Assembly (NCBI GenBank): GCA_002430835.1
Contig: DJDA01000132.1
Span: 1-64,000 of the forward strand
DNA length: 64,000 bases
Direction: 5' to 3'
Source of the DNA: Brevundimonas sp. UBA5936
GTDB lineage: Bacteria; Pseudomonadota; Alphaproteobacteria; Caulobacterales; Caulobacteraceae
The notes below the pieces were generated by a model. The model did not search any database, was not told the origin of the DNA, and worked only from the letters and a program-made list of their open reading frames with translations. The number at the start of each line of letters is the position of its first letter. The stretch's first letter is position 1. Shown piece by piece: positions 1-7,374 of this stretch. A program made the position numbers and the translations under genes.

Positions 1-303
1 CGCCGCCCGCTGCCGGGTGTTCAGCCAGACGTCCGGCCGCAAGGGCCCGCGCCGAGCCCGGCCCGCACGCCCTGTCTCCGCCGTCGGCGCGCGCGATTCG
101 ACCCGCGCCGCGCGATTCGCGCGCGCGCCTTCGGTCGCGGAGCCCAGAGTGTCAGCAGGGGTGATAGCCAAGTCTTTTTCCCGATATCGAGCAAAATGAG
201 GTGCGAACCCCGTGTCACATGCCACTCTTATGCCGGGTTAACACAAAGGGCGTCAGTTCCGCATTGCGAAGCGTCGCGCGACTCGCTATCCACGCGGCCT
301 GCC
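1..303. other. Left-edge stretch without a convincing gene
   Basis: No recognisable gene is seen. One plus-strand frame stays open from the left edge to a stop at 197-199 and ends in Arg/Ala-rich sequence. It could be the tail of a gene that starts outside the window, but it shows no family motif and uses more rare codons toward its end. The sequence after about 170 is less GC-rich and probably holds the promoter of the following tRNA gene. Confidence 0.3.
264..290 (+). promoter_or_regulatory. Possible housekeeping promoter of tRNA-Ser
   Basis: TTGCGA (264-269) and GCTATC (285-290) are 15 nt apart and lie just upstream of the tRNA. They resemble the Caulobacter sigma-73 pattern (TTGAC, then GCTANAWC). 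The placement fits transcription starting a few bases before the tRNA 5' end. The -35 match is imperfect, so this is tentative. Confidence 0.35.
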
Positions 304-395
304 GGAGACGTGGCCGAGTGGCTGAAGGCAACGGTTTGCTAAATCGTCGTACCCTGTAAGGGGTACCGAGGGTTCGAATCCCTCCGTCTCCGCCA
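304..395 (+). tRNA. tRNA-Ser (GCT)
   Basis: The acceptor stem GGAGACG (304-310) pairs with CGTCTCC (385-391). It is followed by discriminator G and an encoded CCA (393-395). The anticodon GCT is at 338-340 in a TTTGCTAAA loop. A long variable arm (around GTACCC/GGGTAC) is the class II signature expected of tRNA-Ser, and the T-loop GGTTCGAATCC is canonical. It reads AGC/AGU codons. Confidence 0.97.
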
Positions 396-418
396 GAATT
401 CTTTCCGAAAATCAGAAG

Positions 419-601
419 TCAGTCGCGGCCCTCCGAAGGGGCGGCGGCCTTGGCGTCGCTGGGGCGGCGCACGGCGACGCCGTGCTGGCGCAGGATGCGC
501 CGGGCGACCTCGGGGGCGCCGATCATGGGCAGGGGCTGGCCGAAGTGTTCGCGCCACAACTGGTCCAGGCGAACTTCCTCCGGAGTGAGCAGGCGGGTCA
601 T
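419..601 (-). CDS. Small hypothetical protein, 60 aa
   Basis: This is a short protein of unknown function. The start at 601 is chosen because AAGGA sits about 8 nt upstream of the ATG; an upstream in-frame start at 631 has no such site. The sequence begins MTRLLTPEEVRLDQLWREHF and then has a helical segment with a GAPEVARRIL motif, with no membrane segment or signal peptide. It lies on the strand opposite its neighbours, between tRNA-Ser and the SCP2 gene. I do not recognise the family. The good ribosome binding site and non-random composition argue that it is real. Confidence 0.6.
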   Translation of the reverse strand: MTRLLTPEEVRLDQLWREHFGQPLPMIGAPEVARRILRQHGVAVRRPSDAKAAAPSEGRD

Positions 602-801
602 TGGCGAGTCCTTGTTACGCAAAACGCGCAACTTCTAGGCCATCTCGTCACGGCCAAACGCAAACTCATGTAAGCTGAGCCATATGTGAAGGAACCGGCG
701 CGATTGGGGGCTTCCTGGCCTGGCCTTCCCTTGCGTGATCTTGGCGCCGCCCGGCGCGCGGGTTAGGCGTGTGGTTCAACTTCTCAACGGGAGAGACGCA
801 C

Positions 802-1107
802 ATGGCCGATCTGGCCCTCGCCACCGACAAGATCCGCGCCGCCGTCGGCGAAAACTCGGGTCTGGGCAAGACCGTGAAGCTGGACTTCGGCGATGACGGC
901 AAGATTTTCATCGACGGCGCCTCGGCTCCGAACACCGTCAGCAACGACGACAAGCCGGCCGACGCCACCGTCTCGATCAAGTGGGACGACTTCGTCGCCC
1001 TGGCCGAAGGCCGCCTCGACCCGATGATGGCCTTCATGCAGGGCAAGCTGAAGATCGCGGGCGACATGATGATCGCCCAGAAGCTGGCGCCGTTGCTCAA
1101 GGGCTGA
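802..1107 (+). CDS. SCP2 sterol-binding domain protein
   Basis: This 101-aa protein is essentially a single SCP2 (sterol carrier protein 2) domain, a soluble hydrophobic-pocket fold that binds lipids or acyl-CoA. It has the family's central pattern of DGKIFIDG, then the acidic DDKPADATVSI, then DFVALAEGRLDPMMAFMQGK near the C-terminus. The start at 802 follows a GGGAGAG box at proper spacing; an ATG 33 nt upstream lacks one. A strong hairpin terminator follows at 1131, so it is probably a single-gene transcript. An acyl-CoA dehydrogenase lies next, which fits a role in lipid handling, but the actual ligand is not evident. Confidence 0.88.
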   Translation: MADLALATDKIRAAVGENSGLGKTVKLDFGDDGKIFIDGASAPNTVSNDDKPADATVSIKWDDFVALAEGRLDPMMAFMQGKLKIAGDMMIAQKLAPLLKG

Positions 1108-1130
1108 AGGCGGGCTGAGGCTTGATGTTC

Positions 1131-1164
1131 AACGGCGCGGCTCCGACGGGGCCGCGCCGTTTTC
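1131..1164 (+). terminator. Rho-independent terminator after the SCP2 gene
   Basis: AACGGCGCGGC (1131-1141) pairs with GCCGCGCCGTT (1151-1161) around a 9-nt loop, followed by TTT. It separates the SCP2 gene from the acyl-CoA dehydrogenase, whose own GGGAGAGG ribosome binding site comes immediately after. Confidence 0.75.
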
Positions 1165-1183
1165 ATGTAGGGAGAGGCGTAAG

Positions 1184-2380
<1,197 letters not shown>

Positions 2381-2393
2381 GCTGTCGCCCGGC

Positions 2394-2594
2394 TCATAGC
2401 TCGTCGCTGGGCGGCCGCTTGTGATGATGATGGACCGAGGGCGAACTGAAGTCGCCGTCCACGATGTCGCCCAGATAGAGGTTGGGGCTGGCTTTGCTGG
2501 GCGGCGGCGGCGTGCGACCGAACAGCCAGTCCATGAAGCCGCGCTTGCCCGTGCGCGGGGGGGCGGGGGAGGGAGGACGTTGCGGAGTCATCAT
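2394..2594 (-). CDS. Small hypothetical protein downstream of the ECF sigma factor
   Basis: This 66-aa protein has a Pro-rich N-terminus, a GFMDWLFGR segment and a C-terminal VHHHHKRPP tract. AGGAGAG lies 9 nt upstream of the ATG pair, a strong ribosome binding site. It is 59 nt downstream of the sigma factor gene on the same strand with no terminator between, so it is probably cotranscribed and under the same EcfG promoter. It lacks the features of NepR-type anti-sigma factors (no recognisable RDRF or helical core), so I assign no function. The His cluster could bind metal, but that is a guess. Confidence 0.65.
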   Translation of the reverse strand: MMTPQRPPSPAPPRTGKRGFMDWLFGRTPPPPSKASPNLYLGDIVDGDFSSPSVHHHHKRPPSDEL

Positions 2595-2653
2595 GACGGA
2601 CTCTCCTGAGATCGGGAATTGAACCCCTTCGCCGGTTCCTCCGTTCCCTCCGC

Positions 2654-3265
2654 CTAGCTGTCGTCACCCTCATTATTTTCTGCGCCGCCGAGCGGGAGTT
2701 CGTGCGCCAGCAGCAGGGCCAGGCGGCGACGCGCGCGATTGACCCGGCTCTTGACCGTGCCTACGGCGCAACCGGCGATATCGGCCGCCTCCTGATAGGA
2801 AAGACCAGCGGCGCCGACCATGATGATGGCCTCGCGGTGGTCGGGCGGCAGGGTGTTCAGCGCCTGCTGAAGCGCCGTCAGTTCGGCGGTCCATTCCTGG
2901 TTGGCCTCGGAGGTCAGGCTGGCGGCGTGGCGGCCTTCTTCATCGGCCACTTCGCGTCGACGGCGGGCGGCGCCGGTGTACCAGCTGTTCCGCAGGATGG
3001 TGAACAGCCAGGCCCGCAGATTGGTCCCCGCCTCGAACCGCGCCCGATGCGCCCAGGCCTTGACCAGGGTTTCCTGAACCAGGTCGTCCGCATCCGCCCT
3101 GTTGCGCGCCAGCGAAAAGGCGAAGGCTCTCAGCGCCGGTATCTGACAGGCCAGCATGGCGCGCCAGTTGGCCGGGTCGGCCAGATCCGGCGCCCGATCA
3201 AGCGGGGGCGGCGATGGCGGGGGCTCGATGACGTTCGGCCCCTCTGGCATGCGAACTTCGGGCAT
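2654..3265 (-). CDS. ECF sigma factor, EcfG-like (general stress response)
   Basis: This sigma-70 family regulator has only regions 2 and 4. Region 2 (about 40-105) contains DDLVQETLVKAW and GTNLRAWLFTILRN. Region 4 (about 140-195) contains LPPDHREAIIMVGAAG and YQEAADIAGCAVGTVKSRVN. These are close to hallmarks of the EcfG (ECF15) group that runs the alphaproteobacterial general stress response. The start at 3265 (203 aa) is chosen because a perfect EcfG promoter lies at 3317-3341; a start at 3382 would fall upstream of that promoter. NepR and PhyR genes are not adjacent, so it may be a secondary paralogue such as SigU rather than the primary SigT. Confidence 0.88.
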   Translation of the reverse strand: MPEVRMPEGPNVIEPPPSPPPLDRAPDLADPANWRAMLACQIPALRAFAFSLARNRADADDLVQETLVKAWAHRARFEAGTNLRAWLFTILRNSWYTGAARRRREVADEEGRHAASLTSEANQEWTAELTALQQALNTLPPDHREAIIMVGAAGLSYQEAADIAGCAVGTVKSRVNRARRRLALLLAHELPLGGAENNEGDDS

Positions 3266-3316
3266 GCGGCGGGATCCTGAAAAACCTGCGCCGTTACGGC
3301 GACTTGATTGAATCAG

Positions 3317-3341
3317 AACGCCCTCTGATCGTGACTGTTCC
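3317..3341 (-). promoter_or_regulatory. EcfG-type promoter of the sigma factor gene
   Basis: Read on the minus strand, GGAAC (3341-3337), a 16-nt spacer and CGTT (3320-3317) match the EcfG consensus GGAAC-N16/17-CGTT exactly. The -10 lies about 50 nt before the sigma factor start codon. This implies autoregulation or control by another EcfG paralogue. Confidence 0.8.
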
Positions 3342-3388
3342 TCTGAAACAGGACCGTGAAGGCGCGCGGAGACGGGTTTCAATCACGC

Positions 3389-3414
3389 GGAACCGCCTCG
3401 TCTCAGGCTGCATT
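3389..3414 (+). promoter_or_regulatory. Weak EcfG-like promoter before egtBD
   Basis: GGAAC (3389-3393) is perfect. At N17 the -10 position reads CATT rather than CGTT. The distance to the egtBD start (48 nt) equals that of the better EcfG sites nearby, which is the only reason to list it. The -10 mismatch makes it doubtful. Confidence 0.25.
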
Positions 3415-3461
3415 TCTACAGGGTGACCACAGCGAACACTCACCCAGGGGCAGGCGGGATC

Positions 3462-5630
3462 ATGGCCGGAACGCAGCGCAGACCGGCGCGCGTCGCCGGG
3501 GATCTGGAGCGCTATCGCCGCGTGCGCGCGGTGATGCCCGCCTTGGCGGCACCCTTGTCCGCCGAAGACCTGCAGGCGCAGTCGATGGCCGAAGCCAGTC
3601 CGGGCAAGTGGCACCTGGGTCATGTGAGCTGGTTCTTCGAAACCATGCTGTTGGTCAGGCCGGGCTATGAGCCGTTCGATCCTCGGCTGAAGGAGGTCTT
3701 CAACTCCTACTATGAGGCGCTCGGCGAACGCATCGGCCGCGATGAGCGAGGTCTGATGACGCGCCCGTCGCTGGCTGAGGTCATGGCCTATCGCGCCGAG
3801 ATCGACCGACGGATGGAGGTGCGCCTGGCCGACGCCTCGGCCCCGCTGGAAGGGTTGGAGCGCTACCTGTTCGAGCTGGGTCTCAACCACGAGCAGCAAC
3901 ATCAGGAGCTGTTCCTGATGGACCTGCTGCATCTGATGTCCCGTTCGCCGCTGGACCCGGCGGCCTATGAGAACGAGCCGCGTGCGGCGTTGCTGCAACC
4001 GGCGCGTAGCGGCTGGGAGGCGTTCGAGGGCGGTCTGATCGAGGTGGGCGCTTCGGGCGAGGGGTTCGCCTTCGACAATGAGCGCCCCACGCACCGCGTC
4101 TGGCTGGAGCCGTTCGTCCTGGCCGCCGGCCTGACGACCAACGGCGACTGGCTGGCCTTCATGAATGACGGCGGCTACGCCCGGCCCGAACTGTGGCTGA
4201 GCGACGGCTGGGCGACGGTCCAGGCGCGCGGCTGGACCGCACCCCTATATTGGCGACGAGAGGATGAGGGGAAGGGCTGGACGGTCATGACGCTGGCGGG
4301 CCGACGTCCCGTCGATCCCGCTGCGCCGGTGCGCCATGTCAGCTTTTACGAGGCCGACGCCTTCGCGCGATGGTCGGGCCGGCGTCTGCCGACAGAGGCG
4401 GAGTGGGAGCATGCGGCGCGCAGCCGCCCTGACGCCTTCTCCAACCTGGATGGCGAGGTGTGGCAGTGGACCGCCAGCGCCTATGCCCCTTACCCCGGTT
4501 TTCGCCCGACCGAGGGCACGGCGGCCGAGTACAACGGCAAGTTCATGGCCAATCAGATGGTGCTGCGCGGCGGCGCCTTCGCCACGGCGCCGGGCCATGC
4601 GCGGCCGACCTATCGCAACTTCTTCTACCCGGATCAGCGCTGGGCCTTTGCGGGCGTCCGTCTGGCTTGCGATCCAGGCGACGACGCCTATCGCGACGGC
4701 GCCGACGACGAGCACGAGGCCTTCCGCCGCGATCTGGTCGCGGGCCTGGCGTCGTCGCCCAAGAGCCTGCCGCCCAAATGGTTCTATGACGCGCGCGGGT
4801 CAGAGTTGTTCGAGGCCATCACCCGCCTGCCGGAATACTATCCGACCCGGCAGGAGGCGACTCTGTTGCGTCGGGTCGCTCCGCACTGGGCCGACCGCTT
4901 CGGCTCCGACGCCGTTCTGGTCGAGCTGGGTTCGGGCGCCAGCGAGAAGACGCGCATCGTGCTGGACGCCGCGCCGGACCTGGCGGCCTATGTTCCCATC
5001 GACATCAGCCCTTCGGCGCTGGACGAGGCGGCCGCGCGGCTGAGGCAGGCCTATCCCGACCTGAAAGTGCTGCCCATCGTCGGCGACTTTGAACACCTGG
5101 GCGTTCTGCCGCCTGAAGCAGGGCAGGGGCGTCGCATCGGCTTCTTCCCTGGCTCGACCATCGGCAATCTGGCGCCGGAGACGGCCGAGGCCCTGTTGCG
5201 CGGCATGCGCGACATGCTGGGGCCGGACGCCCTTTTCATTCTGGGCGTCGATCTGATCAAGGAACCCTCGACCCTGATCGCCGCCTATGACGACGCCGAG
5301 GGGGTGACGGCCCGCTTTAATCTGAATGTCCTGGCGCGCGCCAACCGCGACCTGGGCGCCGACTTCGACCTGGACGCCTTCGCTCACCGCGCCGTCTGGA
5401 ATGCGGCTGAGGCGCGGATGGAGATGCATCTGGAGGGCCTTCGCCCCATGACGGTGCGGCTGGGCAAGCTGGTCTTCCGTTTTGCGCGGGGCGAGACGAT
5501 CCACACCGAGAATTCGCGCAAGTTCGACGAAGCCCGCGTGCGCGCCCTGGCTGAAGCCGCTGGCTGGCGCGTCGAGGCGTTCGAGGTCAGCGAAGCCCCG
5601 CGCGTGGCCCTGGCCCTTCTGGCCTGCTGA
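3462..5630 (+). CDS. EgtB-EgtD fusion: hercynine synthesis and sulfoxidation (ergothioneine pathway)
   Basis: This single 722-aa protein joins two enzymes that are normally separate. Residues about 1-403 are EgtB: a DinB-like domain with the iron triad HEQQHQE (His143, His147, Glu149) and an upstream His51 in KWHLGH, then a formylglycine-enzyme-like domain (LPTEAEWEHAAR, WQWTAS, VLRGGAF). Residues about 419-722 are EgtD: PPKWFYDARGSELFE, the SAM-binding VELGSGASEKTR and a C-terminal LGKLVFRFARGETIHTENS. EgtD trimethylates histidine to hercynine and EgtB attaches the sulfur donor as a sulfoxide. The start at 3462 follows a GGCGGG box; a GTG at 3423 is possible. EgtA, EgtC and EgtE are not in this window. 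Confidence 0.93.
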   Translation: MAGTQRRPARVAGDLERYRRVRAVMPALAAPLSAEDLQAQSMAEASPGKWHLGHVSWFFETMLLVRPGYEPFDPRLKEVFNSYYEALGERIGRDERGLMTRPSLAEVMAYRAEIDRRMEVRLADASAPLEGLERYLFELGLNHEQQHQELFLMDLLHLMSRSPLDPAAYENEPRAALLQPARSGWEAFEGGLIEVGASGEGFAFDNERPTHRVWLEPFVLAAGLTTNGDWLAFMNDGGYARPELWLSDGWATVQARGWTAPLYWRREDEGKGWTVMTLAGRRPVDPAAPVRHVSFYEADAFARWSGRRLPTEAEWEHAARSRPDAFSNLDGEVWQWTASAYAPYPGFRPTEGTAAEYNGKFMANQMVLRGGAFATAPGHARPTYRNFFYPDQRWAFAGVRLACDPGDDAYRDGADDEHEAFRRDLVAGLASSPKSLPPKWFYDARGSELFEAITRLPEYYPTRQEATLLRRVAPHWADRFGSDAVLVELGSGASEKTRIVLDAAPDLAAYVPIDISPSALDEAAARLRQAYPDLKVLPIVGDFEHLGVLPPEAGQGRRIGFFPGSTIGNLAPETAEALLRGMRDMLGPDALFILGVDLIKEPSTLIAAYDDAEGVTARFNLNVLARANRDLGADFDLDAFAHRAVWNAAEARMEMHLEGLRPMTVRLGKLVFRFARGETIHTENSRKFDEARVRALAEAAGWRVEAFEVSEAPRVALALLAC

Positions 5631-5652
5631 ACACATCGTCCCGCGCGTCAGG

Positions 5653-5683
5653 CAAAGAAAAACGGCGAGGTTTCCCGCGCCGT
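5653..5683 (-). terminator. Terminator of the KGG stress gene
   Basis: On the minus strand ACGGCG pairs with CGCCGT (5683-5678 with 5667-5662) around a purine-rich loop and is followed by TTTTTCTTT. It lies just past the stop of the KGG gene and ends convergent transcription from the egtBD side. Confidence 0.6.
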
Positions 5684-5711
5684 CGAAAAGTTCTGAAATC
5701 GATCGCAGCGA

Positions 5712-5945
5712 TCAGCGTTTCGGCGGCGCCGGATCCTGTCCGGTCTTGTTCCGCGCGCCGTGGGAGGCTTCGCCGCCCTTGCGTCCGGCCTGGGCCGCGA
5801 GGGAGCGGTCCTGAGAGAAGCTGCGTTTCTCGCTGGGGACGCTGGCGCCGCCCTTGCGAGCGATTTCGCGCTGACGTTCCGGGTCCATGGAGGCGAAGCC
5901 TCGCTTGGAAACACCGGAGCCTCGGGTGGGCTGACCTTCGGTCAT
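5712..5945 (-). CDS. KGG-repeat general stress protein
   Basis: This 77-aa, highly charged hydrophilic protein carries the KGG motif seen in GsiB/Con-10-type stress proteins: FASMDPERQREIARKGGASV, then SLAAQAGRKGGEASHG. Two repeats are seen. Such proteins are predicted to be disordered and accumulate under desiccation, starvation or osmotic stress. AAAGGA lies 7-8 nt upstream of the ATG. An EcfG-type promoter sits about 40 nt upstream, which fits general stress control. It is divergent from another EcfG-promoter gene at 6131. Confidence 0.88.
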   Translation of the reverse strand: MTEGQPTRGSGVSKRGFASMDPERQREIARKGGASVPSEKRSFSQDRSLAAQAGRKGGEASHGARNKTGQDPAPPKR

Positions 5946-5986
5946 TTCAGATGTTCCTTTCGTAGACGGTGGCGCTTGCGCAAAAG

Positions 5987-6011
5987 AACCCGGCGCCGGC
6001 GCGGAGGTTCC
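5987..6011 (-). promoter_or_regulatory. EcfG-type promoter of the KGG stress gene
   Basis: On the minus strand GGAAC (6011-6007), a 16-nt spacer and GGTT (5990-5987) give a near-consensus EcfG promoter. The predicted leader to the start at 5945 is about 35-40 nt. Confidence 0.7.
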
Positions 6012-6067
6012 GAGAAAGGATTAAAACCCTGTTCGGTCGACACGAACCGCGCCCATGTGCAGGCGGC

Positions 6068-6092
6068 GGAACCGTGACGATTTCGGCGGGTT
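6068..6092 (+). promoter_or_regulatory. EcfG-type promoter of the small membrane protein at 6131
   Basis: GGAAC (6068-6072), a 16-nt spacer and GGTT (6089-6092) are seen. The start codon is 39 nt past the -10. It stands back to back with the EcfG-type promoter at 5987-6011. Confidence 0.7.
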
Positions 6093-6130
6093 CTTCGAGG
6101 CTCTGAGTGCAGAAGTCAGGAGTTCAGCCC

Positions 6131-6427
6131 ATGCCGGTTTCCAACGACCCGACCCCACGTGCCGACAACGCGCCTTCGCCTGAGGACATCACCGAAGGCC
6201 GCTCGACGCGCAGCGGCCGCCTTGAAGGGGCCGCCGATGAGATTCTGGCGGCAGGCGCGCGTCCGCGTCCCTTGCGCCGGGCCGTGCGTGAGGATGCGGC
6301 CGAGGTGCGCGACTGGGCGCGCCATCGCGGCTCTCAGGCCTGCGAAGCGATTCGCGATGAGCCGATCCGCATGACGCTCTATGCGCTCGGGATCGGCGTT
6401 CTGATCGGCCTGTTGGCCGCGCGCTAG
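6131..6427 (+). CDS. Small stress-linked membrane-anchored protein (DUF883/ElaB-like layout)
   Basis: This 98-aa protein has a charged helical body (about 25-75, rich in Arg, Ala and Glu) and one C-terminal transmembrane segment, MTLYALGIGVLIGLLAAR. That layout resembles the DUF883 family (ElaB/YqjD/YgaM), which are tail-anchored inner-membrane proteins that in E. coli associate with ribosomes in stationary phase. Family membership is inferred from layout only. AGGAG lies 8 nt upstream of the ATG, which decides this start over an upstream one. The EcfG-type promoter at 6068 suggests induction in the general stress response. Confidence 0.7.
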   Translation: MPVSNDPTPRADNAPSPEDITEGRSTRSGRLEGAADEILAAGARPRPLRRAVREDAAEVRDWARHRGSQACEAIRDEPIRMTLYALGIGVLIGLLAAR

Positions 6428-6474
6428 ACCATTATCCGTTCGGATTGATCCAATCCGAACTCAGATCAATGGTC
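6427..6474. repeat. Nested inverted repeat between convergent genes
   Basis: An outer pair, GACCATT (6427-6433) and AATGGTC (6468-6474), encloses a perfect 10-bp hairpin: GTTCGGATTG (6438-6447), loop ATC, CAATCCGAAC (6451-6460). There is no T run. It separates the 6131 gene from the minus-strand MBL gene and could be a factor-assisted terminator or a protein-binding palindrome. Confidence 0.7.
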
Positions 6475-6488
6475 CGGCATCCAAGGGG

Positions 6489-7202
6489 TCAGGCCGGGCC
6501 GGAGGCCGGGCGTGCGATCGGCGCCGCCTGCATCGCCCGGTCCGAGACGAACGGATTGTTGCGCCGCTCGCCCCCGAACGTCGAATGCGGCCCGTGCCCC
6601 GGCACGAAGGTCACGTTATCGCCCAGCGGCCACAGCTTGGTGGTGATCGCGTTCAGCAAGGCCTGATGGTCGCTGCGCGGGAAGTCTGTGCGGCCGACCG
6701 AGCCCTGGAACAGCACGTCGCCGACCTGGGCGAAGCGGGCCTCGCGGTTGAAGAAGATCACATGGCCGGGCGTATGGCCGGGGCAGTGGAAGACCTCCCA
6801 GCTCGTCTCGCCCAGCGTCAGCACGTCGCCGTCGTCCAGCCAGCGCGTGGGGGTGAAGCTGCGCGCCTCGGGCAGGCCGTACTTCTGGCCCTGCGTGGGA
6901 ATCAGGTCGATCCAGAACTGGTCCTCAAGGTGCGGGCCGACGATATCGAGTCCGGTCTTCTCCTGCATCTCGGCGGCGGCGCCGGCGTGGTCCAGATGGC
7001 CGTGGGTGATCCAGATGGCGTCCAGCGTCAGCCCGCGCCGCGCGACCTCGCCTAAGATGGCGTCGACCGAGCCGCCGGGATCGATGACGGCGGCCTTCTT
7101 CGTCTGCGTGCACCAGACCGTCGTGCAGTTCTGCTGAAGCGGCGTAACGGGCGTGACGAAGACGCCGATGGGGGCTGCCGAAGAGGCGGACGACTGGCTC
7201 AT
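6489..7202 (-). CDS. MBL-fold metallo-hydrolase, glyoxalase II-like
   Basis: This 237-aa metallo-beta-lactamase-fold hydrolase has the dinuclear zinc signature ITHGHLDHAGAA. Further ligands appear in HCPGHTPGHVIF, QVGDVLF and FVPGHGPHSTF. The compact length and PCNP-free HTPGHV region resemble the GloC/YcbL class of type II glyoxalases, which hydrolyse S-D-lactoylglutathione, but sulfur dioxygenases and other MBL enzymes share this layout. It is cytoplasmic, with no signal peptide. It is divergent from the trigger factor gene, with about 170 nt between the starts. Confidence 0.85.
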   Translation of the reverse strand: MSQSSASSAAPIGVFVTPVTPLQQNCTTVWCTQTKKAAVIDPGGSVDAILGEVARRGLTLDAIWITHGHLDHAGAAAEMQEKTGLDIVGPHLEDQFWIDLIPTQGQKYGLPEARSFTPTRWLDDGDVLTLGETSWEVFHCPGHTPGHVIFFNREARFAQVGDVLFQGSVGRTDFPRSDHQALLNAITTKLWPLGDNVTFVPGHGPHSTFGGERRNNPFVSDRAMQAAPIARPASGPA

Positions 7203-7374
7203 GCGTCATGAGATAGCGGCCCGATGCCCACAAAGGAACCGCGTTGCGTTGACGTTTCGGCCCCTTCTCGACATAAGGGCGGGCTCCGAGGTGCCGCTCC
7301 CGAAAGGGGCGGCCCTGTTGCTTTATCCACCGCGCGCCTTTGCGGCGTCGCCACAGAGCGTCAGATACCCGACC

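Noticed and set aside
21..218. Minus-strand frame at the left edge
   Set aside because: Arg-rich low-complexity translation with no motif and a stop inside the window.
304..395. tRNA-Ser as an integration site
   Set aside because: No integrase, duplicated tRNA 3' end or island-like composition is seen nearby; the same holds for tRNA-Val and tRNA-Pro.
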